Origin: Betaproteobacteria bacterium
GTDB lineage: Bacteria; Pseudomonadota; Gammaproteobacteria; Burkholderiales; Burkholderiaceae_C
Direction of reading: 5' to 3'
Length of the DNA stretch: 64,000 bases
Assembly (NCBI GenBank): GCA_025356445.1
Contig: JANXSZ010000035.1
Location: 34,474 to 98,473 of the forward strand
Below the pieces are notes generated by a model. The model was not told where the DNA came from and ran no database searches. It saw nothing but the letters and a program-made list of their open reading frames with translations. Shown here piece by piece: positions 37,113-45,898 of the stretch (the first letter of the stretch is position 1; each line of letters starts with the position of its first letter). Made by a program: the position numbers and the translations under genes.

Positions 37113-37212
37113 GCCTGTCCGTACGTTGCATTTCACCCCTTCAAGGGCCATTCTGGCGGGTAAGCGCCATGAAAGCCCGTTTGGCTACAATGCGAGCAAG
37201 TTTCATGCCTCT

Positions 37213-37848
37213 ATGCGAATTCCATTCAACATCCTCGTTTCCCTGACCCTTGGTTTGGTTTGTTCGTTTACTGTCAGTACGGCACTGGCAGAGAAGGCGG
37301 ACCGCGGCAAGCCAATGATTATTGAGTCTGACGCGCTCAGAGCCGATGACCTCAAGCAAATCACGATCGCCACGGGCAAAGTGCTTGTGACCAAAGGCAC
37401 TATCGTCATCCGTGGCACCCGTGTCGAAGTGCGCCAAGATCCTGAGGGCTACCAGTTTGGTACCGTGACCGCAGAGCCTGGTGCTCGCGCCTTCTACCGG
37501 CAAAAGCGCGAAGGCCTGGAAGAGTTCATCGAAGGCGAGGGCGAGGTCATCTACTACGATGGCAAAGCCGATACGGTACGTTTTGTGCGCCGTGCCGAAA
37601 TGCGCCGTTACAAAGGTGCGCAGTTGTTTGATGAAACTTCGGGCAGCCTGATTGTGTACGACAACGCCACCGATGTGTTCACCGTAGACAGCGGTGCCGC
37701 AGCAGGCGTGGCACCCGGCACAGGGGGTCGCGTGCACACCATGTTGACCCCTAATCCCAGTGTCACCAGCGCCGGGGCTGCCCCTGCCAAAGCGGCTCCT
37801 GCGCCCACACTGCGTTCCAGTCCCACGATGGGTGGGGATAAAAAGTGA
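37213..37848 (+). CDS. lptA: LPS transport periplasmic protein LptA
   Basis: The periplasmic bridge of the Lpt machine, 211 residues. The signal peptide (residues 1-26, ending ALA) is followed by the OstA-like beta-jellyroll ([39 protein letters not shown], then [25 protein letters not shown]). A Pro/Ala-rich C-terminal tail follows. The ATG at 37213 is chosen because it starts the signal peptide. The stop overlaps lptB as GTGA. The usual upstream neighbour lptC is not present here. Confidence 0.92.
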   Translation: MRIPFNILVSLTLGLVCSFTVSTALAEKADRGKPMIIESDALRADDLKQITIATGKVLVTKGTIVIRGTRVEVRQDPEGYQFGTVTAEPGARAFYRQKREGLEEFIEGEGEVIYYDGKADTVRFVRRAEMRRYKGAQLFDETSGSLIVYDNATDVFTVDSGAAAGVAPGTGGRVHTMLTPNPSVTSAGAAPAKAAPAPTLRSSPTMGGDKK

Positions 37849-38597
37849 TTGAAGGCCAAAGTTATCTTCGCGCGCTGCACCTGCAAAAAACCTACGGCAA
37901 GCGTAAGGTCGTCAAAGACGTATCGCTCGACGTGGCCAAGGGTGAAGTCGTGGGCTTGCTGGGGCCTAACGGTGCTGGGAAAACCACTTCGTTCTACATG
38001 ATTGTGGGCTTGGTACGGGCTGATGCCGGGCAGATCACCATCGACGGCCAATCGGTTGAACGCATGCCGATTCACCGTCGCTCGCGCCTAGGTCTCGGCT
38101 ATTTGCCGCAAGAGGCCTCGATTTTTCGCAAGCTCACGGTGGAAGACAATGTGCGTGCCGTGCTTGAATTGCAAACCGATGACGACGACCAGCCCCTGAG
38201 CAAAGCCGCCGTAGAAGAGCGCCTGACCACGCTGCTCGAAGATTTGCGGGTAGACCATTTACGCGATTCGCAGGCGCTGTCGCTCTCTGGTGGTGAGCGC
38301 CGTCGCGTTGAAATCGCCCGCGCGTTGGCTACCCGACCACGCTTTATCCTGCTCGATGAGCCGTTTGCAGGCGTTGACCCGATTGCCGTGATCGAGATTC
38401 AGCGCATCATTGGTTTCCTCAAAAACCGAGGCATCGGTGTGCTCATCACTGACCACAATGTGCGCGAAACCCTGGGTATTTGCGACCGTGCTTTCATCAT
38501 CAGCGATGGCAGTGTCCTGGCCCACGGCACGCCTGCTGAAATCGTTAACGACCCTGACGTACGCCGCGTGTACTTGGGTGAACATTTCAGAATGTAA
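37845..38597 (+). CDS. lptB: LPS export ABC transporter ATPase LptB
   Basis: The cytoplasmic ATPase that drives LPS extraction with LptFG. 250 residues from a GTG at 37845. Walker A is [10 protein letters not shown], the Q-loop YLPQEASIF, the signature [15 protein letters not shown], Walker [15 protein letters not shown] and the H-loop ITDHNVRET. It overlaps lptA by 4 bp and rpoN by 1 bp (TAATG), forming a tight lptA-lptB-rpoN operon. Confidence 0.97.
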   Translation: MIEGQSYLRALHLQKTYGKRKVVKDVSLDVAKGEVVGLLGPNGAGKTTSFYMIVGLVRADAGQITIDGQSVERMPIHRRSRLGLGYLPQEASIFRKLTVEDNVRAVLELQTDDDDQPLSKAAVEERLTTLLEDLRVDHLRDSQALSLSGGERRRVEIARALATRPRFILLDEPFAGVDPIAVIEIQRIIGFLKNRGIGVLITDHNVRETLGICDRAFIISDGSVLAHGTPAEIVNDPDVRRVYLGEHFRM

Positions 38598-40195
38598 TGA
38601 AACAAGGCCTTTCGTTACGCGTTTCCCAGCACCTTGCGCTGACGCCCCAACTCCAGCAGTCGATTCGCTTGTTGCAGCTCTCCACCTTGGAGTTGGCGCA
38701 AGAAGTTGAGCAAATGCTGGATGACAACCCCTTTCTCGAAGTCGAGCTGGAAAGCCTGCCGCAAGAAGAATTCGGCATTGCCCAAGCCGATACGCCCGTG
38801 CGCGAGGAGGATCGGGATTTTGAATATGCTACTAATTCAGTAGCTGTAAACGACCACCAGGAAGGCGCTAGCAGCACTTCTGATGTGCAATCAGATGCCC
38901 CTGCCGAATCTGACGGCAGCCTGGAGCAAAACTGGGATGGCGATGGCAGTTCTGACACGTCTCCCGATGACGGCGAGTGGGGAGGGGATGCCCCGCCGCG
39001 AAAAAGTGGCACGGATGCCGATGGTGATTTCGACGCAACCGAACTGGCGCGCACCCATGAATCGCTCACGGCCCACCTGCACCGCCAAGCGCTGAGCCTG
39101 CGTCTCGGGCCTGAAGACCGTGCGGCCTTGCAGTTTTTGATCGAATCGCTGAACGACGACGGCTATCTGGAAGACAGTCTGCTGAGTTTGGCCCAAGGTT
39201 TGTTACAGAACGAGACGGTCGTCGATGACGAGCAGCTTGACGGTCTTGTCCATCACTTTACCGTGGCGCTGCGTTTACTTCAAACCCTTGAGCCTACTGG
39301 TGTTGGTGCATGTCATTTGGGCGAATGCCTGAGCCTGCAATTGCGTGAAATTGCCGCATCGAAAGCGCTGCATAACAACGAGCCAGACACCCTGCGCGCC
39401 GCGCTGGCGGTGTGCCAGCAACCGCTTGACTTCATTGCCCGGCGCGATGTAAAGCGCCTTGCCCAGCGCTGCGGCGAGGGTGAACAGGCGATCAAAAATG
39501 CCTTGAATTTGATCGCCCGCCTTGAACCCCGCCCTGGTCGCCGGTTTGTGGATGTCGAGCGCAACATAGTCCGCCCTGATGTGATTGTGGTTCGGGTGCG
39601 TGGCCCAGGCCAGCCCAAGTTTCAGGTGCGGCTCAATGGCGACGTGATGCCGCGCCTGCGCGTGCATGACATTTATGCCAGCGCCCTTAAGCAGCACCGG
39701 GGGGGGGAGCACCAGGGCTTGAGCCAGCGTTTGCAAGAAGCGCGTTGGTTTATCAAGAACATCCAGCAGCGGTTTGACACTATTTTGCGTGTCAGTAACG
39801 CCATTGTGGAGCGACAAAAGAGCTTTTTCGTTCACGGTGAACTTGCCATGCGCCCGCTGGTGCTGCGTGAAATTGCGGATGAGCTGGGGCTGCACGAGTC
39901 CACCATCTCCCGCGTGACCACGGCCAAGTACATGGCTACGCCTTATGGCACTTTCGAGCTGAAATATTTCTTTGGCTCTGCACTGGGGACTGAGACAGGC
40001 GGCAATGCGTCCAGCACGGCAGTGCGGGCACTCATCAAGCAGTTCGTCACCTCCGAGAGCCTGACCAAGCCACTCAGTGACAGCCAAATCTCCGAGATGC
40101 TGCGTGAGCAGGGTATTGAGTGTGCTCGCCGTACCGTCGCCAAATACCGCGAAGCGCTGCGCATTGCACCGGCCAATCTGCGCAAAACGCTGTAA
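38597..40195 (+). CDS. rpoN: RNA polymerase sigma-54 factor
   Basis: 532 residues. Region I is the Gln/Leu-rich N-terminus [33 protein letters not shown] that contacts enhancer-binding proteins. Region II (about residues 60-150) is acidic and variable and contains an in-frame repeat copy. Region III has the core-binding part, the helix-turn-helix HESTISRVTTAKY and the RpoN box ARRTVAKYRE. It directs nitrogen, pilus and other genes from -24/-12 promoters. Last gene of lptA-lptB-rpoN. Confidence 0.97.
   Translation: MKQGLSLRVSQHLALTPQLQQSIRLLQLSTLELAQEVEQMLDDNPFLEVELESLPQEEFGIAQADTPVREEDRDFEYATNSVAVNDHQEGASSTSDVQSDAPAESDGSLEQNWDGDGSSDTSPDDGEWGGDAPPRKSGTDADGDFDATELARTHESLTAHLHRQALSLRLGPEDRAALQFLIESLNDDGYLEDSLLSLAQGLLQNETVVDDEQLDGLVHHFTVALRLLQTLEPTGVGACHLGECLSLQLREIAASKALHNNEPDTLRAALAVCQQPLDFIARRDVKRLAQRCGEGEQAIKNALNLIARLEPRPGRRFVDVERNIVRPDVIVVRVRGPGQPKFQVRLNGDVMPRLRVHDIYASALKQHRGGEHQGLSQRLQEARWFIKNIQQRFDTILRVSNAIVERQKSFFVHGELAMRPLVLREIADELGLHESTISRVTTAKYMATPYGTFELKYFFGSALGTETGGNASSTAVRALIKQFVTSESLTKPLSDSQISEMLREQGIECARRTVAKYREALRIAPANLRKTL
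38828..38880 (+). repeat. GCTAC-N7-GTAGC repeat copy in rpoN region II
   Basis: A perfect inverted core GCTAC (38828-38832), TAATTCA, GTAGC (38840-38844), then AACGACCACCAGG and GGCGCTAGCAG. It is translated as YATNSVAVNDHQEGASSTS in the non-conserved acidic region, where extra residues should be tolerated. Confidence 0.6.
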
Positions 40196-40285
40196 AAATC
40201 GCTACTGTGGTTTTCCGGGGCTTGTGTCCCCTTGTCTTCCGTTTCTTTCGTTCCTCCAGCTTCCCATCAGAATCGAGTCTCTCTT

Positions 40286-41521
40286 ATGAACCAACTCCAG
40301 CTTTTCTTGCCCTGCGCCGCCGGTGTTGAAGAGTTTCTTGCCGCAGAAGTGCTGGCCATCACCGGCCAACAGCCCCAATCGTGGCGTGGTGGTGTGCTGC
40401 TCGACGGTTCCTGGCGCGACGCGCTGTTGCTCAATTTGCACAGTCGCTTGGCTCAGCGCGTGCTGGTGCACCTTTCCACCACGCCTTACCGAGGCGAGCA
40501 AGACCTGTACAACGCGTCCGCTGACATCGCCTGGGAGGTCTGGTTCACGCCCAAGCAGAGCTTCAAAATCGAGATCACTGCCCAGCACAGCCCGTTGCAA
40601 AGCTTGAATTTCGCTGCGCTCAAGATCAAAGATGCCTTGGTCGACCGTTTCCGCCATAAAACAGGTGTGCGCCCCGATGTTGAAACCCGCTGGCCCGATG
40701 CCCGCGTCTATGCCCACCTGACCAATGAACACTGCACGTTGTACATCGACACGTCGGGCGAAGCGCTTTTCAAGCGTGGCTGGCGGGCAGACAAGGGCGA
40801 TGCACCACTCAAAGAAACGTTGGCCGCTGCGATGATCGCCGCCAGCGGTTGGGATGCGACGACACCGCTCTATGACCCCTGCTGCGGCAGCGGCACGATC
40901 GCGATCGAAGCCGCACAAATCGCCTGCAATATTGCCCCTGGTGGCAACCGCCGCTTTGGTTTCGAGAAGCTGCTGCCTTTTCAGGCTCACGTCTGGGATG
41001 CTATTAAAAACGCAGCTAGAAACGCCGAACATGCGCCTACAGCTGAGGTTTTTGGCAGTGATGTGGCCTTCCGGATGGTTGATTTTGCTGAGCGTAACGC
41101 TGAACGTGCTGGTGTGGCCCACGCGGTGCAGTTTCGCGGAGGTGACGCCTTGCAGCGCATGCCTCCCACCACTGAGCCCGGTGTGATGCTGCTGAACCCC
41201 CCGTATGGCGAGCGCATTGAAACGGCTGGCGTGGCAGGGCGCGAAAGCGCCCATGTTCAGGCTGAAGATGGCACGTGGCAAAGCAGTGGCGAGGGCGACG
41301 CCGATTTCTTCCGCTTGCTCTCCGCCCATTGGAAGAAGAATTACACCCACTGGACGGCATGGGTGTTGACGCCTGACTTGAAGCTGCCGGGCCGTATGCG
41401 TTTCAAGGAGTCGCGCCGTGTGCCCCTGTGGAATGGCCCTATTGAATGCCGCATGTTCCGTTTTTCTGTCACACCCCGGCCTGTACCCGTGACACCGGTT
41501 CCTCCCGTTTCCGGTGCCTGA
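40286..41521 (+). CDS. THUMP-domain class I SAM-dependent RNA methyltransferase (RlmL/Trm14-like)
   Basis: 411 residues. An N-terminal ferredoxin-like plus THUMP domain (about 1-160) precedes a Rossmann methyltransferase: LYDPCCGSGTIAIEAAQIA as motif I and MLLNPPYGERIE as the catalytic NPPY motif for guanine N2 methylation. It resembles the N-terminal half of E. coli RlmL, which makes m2G2445 in 23S rRNA, without the RlmK half. The target is inferred. The ATG at 40286 is chosen. The next gene may overlap its end. Confidence 0.88.
   Translation: MNQLQLFLPCAAGVEEFLAAEVLAITGQQPQSWRGGVLLDGSWRDALLLNLHSRLAQRVLVHLSTTPYRGEQDLYNASADIAWEVWFTPKQSFKIEITAQHSPLQSLNFAALKIKDALVDRFRHKTGVRPDVETRWPDARVYAHLTNEHCTLYIDTSGEALFKRGWRADKGDAPLKETLAAAMIAASGWDATTPLYDPCCGSGTIAIEAAQIACNIAPGGNRRFGFEKLLPFQAHVWDAIKNAARNAEHAPTAEVFGSDVAFRMVDFAERNAERAGVAHAVQFRGGDALQRMPPTTEPGVMLLNPPYGERIETAGVAGRESAHVQAEDGTWQSSGEGDADFFRLLSAHWKKNYTHWTAWVLTPDLKLPGRMRFKESRRVPLWNGPIECRMFRFSVTPRPVPVTPVPPVSGA
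41000..41054 (+). repeat. GCTAT-type repeat copy in the RNA methyltransferase gene
   Basis: GCTATTAAAAACGCAGCTAG followed by AACGCC...GCGCCTAC and GAGGTTTTT. Blocks are in family order. It is translated AIKNAARNAEHAPTAEV in a surface loop between motifs I and IV of the methyltransferase. Confidence 0.55.
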
Positions 41522-41534
41522 GTGTGCTGTGCCG

Positions 41535-41993
41535 ATGTTGGTGATCGACACCAACATCGTGCTTGATCTGTGGGTATTCCAAGACCCGGCCACGCAAGCG
41601 CTGCATGATGCCTTGCGTACGGGGCAATGCCGCTGGTTATGGACAGCCGAGATGGGCGACGAGCTGGTGCGCGTACTGGGCTACCCCAAGATTGCGCGCC
41701 GCATGGCCGCCAACGGCTTGCTGGCCGACGCCTTGCTCGTTGACATCGCGTCGCACAGTTCGCTGGTTCCGAGTGCCAGCGCTGCACGAGTGCGCTGTGC
41801 TGACCCCGATGACCAGAAGTTCATTGATCTCGCCATTTATCTTGCGGCCCACCGCCCTGCGGTGGACGGTTTCGGTGTGTTGCTGCTGAGTAAAGACCAA
41901 GCGGTGCGTTGCCTTGCCAAACCATTGCTTGCACAGGGTGTAACGGTATCCGCTATATTTCCAGCAACCTATGGTCTACCCGCCCCTCCCTAG
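41535..41993 (+). CDS. PIN-domain ribonuclease-like protein (COG1569 type), orphan
   Basis: 152 residues. MLVIDTNIVLDLW gives the first catalytic Asp of a PIN domain, WTAEMGDELVRVL a mid-domain Glu, and CADPDDQKFIDLAI the C-terminal Asp pair. Such proteins are annotated as putative toxins of type II systems, but no antitoxin gene lies on either side. It sits between a methyltransferase and an HD-GYP gene, so it may be a housekeeping RNase. The ATG at 41535 is chosen; a GTG at 41514 would overlap the previous stop. Confidence 0.75.
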   Translation: MLVIDTNIVLDLWVFQDPATQALHDALRTGQCRWLWTAEMGDELVRVLGYPKIARRMAANGLLADALLVDIASHSSLVPSASAARVRCADPDDQKFIDLAIYLAAHRPAVDGFGVLLLSKDQAVRCLAKPLLAQGVTVSAIFPATYGLPAPP

Positions 41994-42025
41994 CTCGATG
42001 CTTATTCGCTGATACCTTCAATTTC

Positions 42026-43408
42026 ATGGAAGCCGTTACGCCCGCATTGATGATGGATGTTCACAAACTGCGTATTGGCATGTATGTGTTTCTTGATTTG
42101 GGTTGGATGGATCATCCGTTTCCCCTGAACCGCTTCAAAATCGCCAATGTCGAGCAGATTGAGCAAATACGGGGGTTGGGCCTTAAAACCGTCAAAGTGC
42201 TGGCAGCGCGCAGCGATGCTTCTGCCTTTGTTGACGTGCCACAGGTGCCTGAGTTATCGCCTGGGTCCATCGCCTCTGCTGTCTCGCCTCCTGCGGAGCA
42301 AGCGCAGTCTTTTCTCCAGACTCACACGCTTCAACCCCCGAAAACCCCCAAACGCCAAGCCCTGGACGATCAAAATGCCAGCTTGATGCGGTCTGAGCGC
42401 ATGTTCAGTGAGGCGTCTGCCGCCTGGAAGCAAATATCCGCCCTCACGCAGCGTGAGCCGGTGGCCGCCATGCAGCGCTCGGTGGCTGTTGTCCATGGTT
42501 TTTTGAATGAAATTGCCAGCACCCACGAAACCAGTATTCGCTTGTTGTCAGAAGTTTCGGGTGACGGTGGGGCGTTGCATGCCTTGAATGTCACCGTTGT
42601 CTCGCTGTTGCTGGCCCGTGCCATGAAGCTGGACGACACCGCTTTGAGTGATGTCGGCATGGGTGCTCTGTTGCATGACATTGGCAAACAAGCCTTGCCT
42701 GACCGCTTGCGTTGGCATTCCGCCCAGTTCAGCACGGTCGAAGAACGAACCTTTCGCGAGCATGTGGCCCATGGTGTGCAGATGGGCAGCGCGATGGGGA
42801 TGAGCGCCGGAGCCCAATTGGTGATTGCCCAGCACCACGAAACGGCTGACGGCAAGGGCTACCCCAAAGGGCTCACCCATGCGCAAATGACGCCCGCAGC
42901 CAAAATTGTCACCCTCGTCAATGCGTATGACAACCTGTGCAATCCGGGCAGTGCGGCCTCGGCGGTCACGCCGCATGAGGCTCTGTCGCTGATGTTTGCC
43001 CAACTTAAGCCCCGCTTTGACCCAGCGTGCCTCACCGCCTTTATACGTCTCATGGGCGTTTACCCGCCGGGTTCGGTGGTACAGCTCAGTGATGAGCGCT
43101 ATGCGTTGGTGGTGTCCGTTAATGCAGCTCGTCCGCTCAAACCCTGTGTGATGGTGTTTGACCCCAAGGTGCCGCGTGATGAAGCTCTGTTGCTGGACTT
43201 GCAAGCCGAAATCGTGATCGGTATACGGCGCAGCTTACATCCGCGTCACCTCAGCGGCGCGGCGTTGGATTACCTTTCCCCACGCAAGCGCATGAGTTAT
43301 TTTTTTGAGCGTGGTGCTGAGACTGCCGAATTCCATGTGGGTACAGCCTTGGTCATGGAGGTCGGCTCAGGGGGCGGCGAGTCGGGGTCAACAAGGTCTT
43401 CTGCATGA
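42026..43408 (+). CDS. HD-GYP domain c-di-GMP phosphodiesterase with DUF3391 N-terminus
   Basis: 460 residues. An N-terminal DUF3391-like domain (about 8-110, LRIGMYVFLDLGWMDHPF) is followed by an HD-GYP domain (about 155-350). The metal motif LLHDIGKQALPDR and HHETADGKGYPKGL give complete HD and GYP signatures, so catalysis is likely. It hydrolyses c-di-GMP to GMP. The ATG at 42026 is favoured. It overlaps the next c-di-GMP gene as ATGA, so the two are made together. Confidence 0.92.
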   Translation: MEAVTPALMMDVHKLRIGMYVFLDLGWMDHPFPLNRFKIANVEQIEQIRGLGLKTVKVLAARSDASAFVDVPQVPELSPGSIASAVSPPAEQAQSFLQTHTLQPPKTPKRQALDDQNASLMRSERMFSEASAAWKQISALTQREPVAAMQRSVAVVHGFLNEIASTHETSIRLLSEVSGDGGALHALNVTVVSLLLARAMKLDDTALSDVGMGALLHDIGKQALPDRLRWHSAQFSTVEERTFREHVAHGVQMGSAMGMSAGAQLVIAQHHETADGKGYPKGLTHAQMTPAAKIVTLVNAYDNLCNPGSAASAVTPHEALSLMFAQLKPRFDPACLTAFIRLMGVYPPGSVVQLSDERYALVVSVNAARPLKPCVMVFDPKVPRDEALLLDLQAEIVIGIRRSLHPRHLSGAALDYLSPRKRMSYFFERGAETAEFHVGTALVMEVGSGGGESGSTRSSA

Positions 43409-45846
43409 ATTGGCTCGACCACTACAGTGTGGTTTTGGACGCTTTGCTGGAAGCGGCTTGCCTGGTTGATGGCAAGACACTGCGTTTGGTAGCTGTCAAT
43501 GCCGCCGCTGCCACCTTGGTGGGTGAGAGCCGGCAAGCGCTGTTGGGCCGCCCTGTGACTGAACTGGCCATCACCCCCGAAGATTTGGTGTTTTGGGATG
43601 AAGCCCAGGCGGCTCAGCTCGAGCATGATGGGGGTGTGACCTTGAGCGCACCCATGGCCTTGCATTCTGAAAGCCTGGTACTGAAGTCGGATGGCAGCAT
43701 GCTGACCGTCGAGCGCCGCGTACAGCGCTTGCAGACCGACGATGGCCATGAGATTTACCTGTGGACCATGCTTGACCACAGTGCCCGCTATGACACCGAA
43801 GAAAAGCTGGAGCGCCTGTTGTCTGAAATGCGCGCCACGCTGGAGTCCACCGCCGACGGTATTTTGGTCACGGATTTGAATGGTGCTATCCAGGCGTTTA
43901 ACCGTCTGTTCAGCCAGCTCTGGCAGCTGCCTGCGAACCTGCTCACCCAGCGCAATGATGCCGCTATTTACCATTCCATGCGCGCGCAGGTGACGGACGT
44001 AGAGGACTATGACCAGCGCCTGCTTTTGATTGACAACAACGCGTTGCTGGAAGACCGCAACACGATTGCCCTGGCGAACGGTCGCGTGCTGGAGCGTGTC
44101 ACTTTGCCGCAAATGGGGCGTGGTGTGCCGATTGGGCGGGTGTTTTCCTTCCGCGACATCACGGAACGGCTGGCCAGCGAAGCGCGGCTTCGACTGGCGG
44201 CCAAGGTGTTCGAGTCCAGCATTGACGCTATTTTTGTGGCCGATGCCCACCACCGCATCTTTACCGCTAACAGCGCATGCAGTCGCTTGATGGAGCGCCG
44301 ATCTGATGAATGGACGGGCGAATCGCTGACGGATCTGCTGAGCTTCCCCGAAGACCCTGACGCGCTGACGCTGGTGTTGCAGGGGCTGTCTGTCAAAAAC
44401 CGTTGGGAAGGCGAGCTGCACTACCGGCGCAGTGATCGCACCGTCACCCCGCTGTTTGTTTCGCTGGTGCATCTGGCCGGTGAAAACGGTGAACCGATGC
44501 ACTGCATCGGCCACGCGCACGACCTGACGGAAACCCTGGCAGACAAAAAACGCATCCATGACCTGGCTTTTCGCGATGCATTGACGGGCTTGCCCAACCG
44601 TGTGGTGCTGAACGAGCGGGTGGAGCAGGCCATCGCCGTGGCCGAGCGCGAGCAGCACGGCTTTGCTGTGATGTTCATTGACCTGGACCGGTTCAAGTAC
44701 ATCAACGATACCCTGGGCCACAGCTTTGGGGACATGGTGCTGGTGCAGGTGGCGAACCGTGTCAAAAAATGCCTGCGTCCTTACGACACCATGGCTCGCC
44801 TGGGCGGCGATGAGTTCGTGGTCATTCTGCACAAGGCCGACGTGCATACCTGCGAAGTGGTGGGTTCACGCATTCTGGAAGTGCTGGCCATGCCGTTTGA
44901 GCGTGATGACATGCGCTTTATTGTGACGTGCAGTATCGGTGTTGCCATGTACCCCGAAGACGGGGCCACCATGAGCGAACTCATCAAGAACGCGGACGAT
45001 GCCATGTACCGCGTCAAAGAACATGGCCGTGCCGCCATGCGCTTTTACCAGCGCCAGATGAGCGTGGACTTGCTGGCCCGCATGAAGATTGACCACGCCA
45101 TGCGCCAAGCGTTGGTGCAAGGCGACTTCCGGCTGCACTACCAGCCGCAGGTGCATATCGCCACCGGTGCGGTTATTGGTGCTGAAGCCCTGATCCGTTG
45201 GCGAGATGCCGAGATGGGTGAAATCCCACCAGGCCGTTTCATCCCTGTTGCCGAAGAAACCGGCTTCATCGTTGCCATTGGTGACTGGGTGCTGGTCGAG
45301 GCCGTACGGCAAGCGGCGGTTTGGTATGCCCAAGGCCTGCGCATACCGGTGTCTGTGAACGTATCCGCCCCGCAATTTCAGCAGAAAGGGTTTGTCGAAA
45401 AAGTGGCTGGTGTGGTTGCTGCAGCGGGCTTGCCCAACGAGCTGCTGGAGCTTGAACTCACCGAAAGCATTTTGATCGGAGATGGTGAAGAGGTCTTCTT
45501 GCTGCTGCGCCAACTGGCTGATCTGGGCATCAAGCTGGCCATTGACGATTTTGGCACTGGCTATTCCAGCTTGGCCTACCTCAAGCGCTTTCCCATCCAG
45601 CGCCTCAAGATTGACCGCTCCTTCATCAGCCAACTGCCTGACGACGAAAGCGATGTTGCTATCACCCATGCCGTCATCAACTTGGGCCACGCGCTGTACC
45701 TGAAGGTGATTGCCGAGGGGGTAGAAACCGAGCAGCAGCGCCAGTTCCTGCAAGATGCGGGGTGTGATGAGTTTCAAGGCTACCTGCTGTCACCGGCCTT
45801 GCCCCCGCTGGAATTCGAGCGTCTCGTGACCAAGATGGGCACCTAG
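43405..45846 (+). CDS. PAS-GGDEF-EAL hybrid c-di-GMP enzyme
   Basis: 813 residues with no obvious TM segment. There are PAS-like domains at about 5-120, 145-265 and 265-390. The GGDEF domain has RLGGDEFVVIL at about residue 465 and an inhibitory-site RPYD five residues upstream. The EAL domain has GAEALIRW at about 592, DDFGTGYSSL, KIDRSFI and AEGVETEQQ. Both active sites look intact, so it may both make and degrade c-di-GMP under PAS control. It is coupled to the upstream HD-GYP phosphodiesterase. Confidence 0.95.
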   Translation: MNWLDHYSVVLDALLEAACLVDGKTLRLVAVNAAAATLVGESRQALLGRPVTELAITPEDLVFWDEAQAAQLEHDGGVTLSAPMALHSESLVLKSDGSMLTVERRVQRLQTDDGHEIYLWTMLDHSARYDTEEKLERLLSEMRATLESTADGILVTDLNGAIQAFNRLFSQLWQLPANLLTQRNDAAIYHSMRAQVTDVEDYDQRLLLIDNNALLEDRNTIALANGRVLERVTLPQMGRGVPIGRVFSFRDITERLASEARLRLAAKVFESSIDAIFVADAHHRIFTANSACSRLMERRSDEWTGESLTDLLSFPEDPDALTLVLQGLSVKNRWEGELHYRRSDRTVTPLFVSLVHLAGENGEPMHCIGHAHDLTETLADKKRIHDLAFRDALTGLPNRVVLNERVEQAIAVAEREQHGFAVMFIDLDRFKYINDTLGHSFGDMVLVQVANRVKKCLRPYDTMARLGGDEFVVILHKADVHTCEVVGSRILEVLAMPFERDDMRFIVTCSIGVAMYPEDGATMSELIKNADDAMYRVKEHGRAAMRFYQRQMSVDLLARMKIDHAMRQALVQGDFRLHYQPQVHIATGAVIGAEALIRWRDAEMGEIPPGRFIPVAEETGFIVAIGDWVLVEAVRQAAVWYAQGLRIPVSVNVSAPQFQQKGFVEKVAGVVAAAGLPNELLELELTESILIGDGEEVFLLLRQLADLGIKLAIDDFGTGYSSLAYLKRFPIQRLKIDRSFISQLPDDESDVAITHAVINLGHALYLKVIAEGVETEQQRQFLQDAGCDEFQGYLLSPALPPLEFERLVTKMGT

Positions 45847-45860
45847 GGCGAAACGTCTGT

Positions 45861-45877
45861 GGCCAGTCTTGCTGGCC
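45861..45877. terminator. Hairpin between GGDEF-EAL gene and glutamate-synthase-like gene
   Basis: GGCCAG (45861-45866), TCTTG, CTGGCC (45872-45877), in the 52-bp space between convergent genes. No clear U-tract follows. Confidence 0.5.
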
Positions 45878-45898
45878 TTCGGGATTTACCGTCTCACA

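Noticed and set aside
39275..40087. Minus-strand frame opposite rpoN
   Set aside because: Antisense of conserved sigma-54 regions; no start signal.
41535..41993. Complete toxin-antitoxin module
   Set aside because: No antitoxin-like small gene is present on either side.
43297..44847. 516-codon minus-strand frame opposite the GGDEF-EAL gene
   Set aside because: The opposite strand encodes a complete GGDEF-EAL protein with all motifs; the antisense product is rich in His/Gln/Arg typical of shadow frames.
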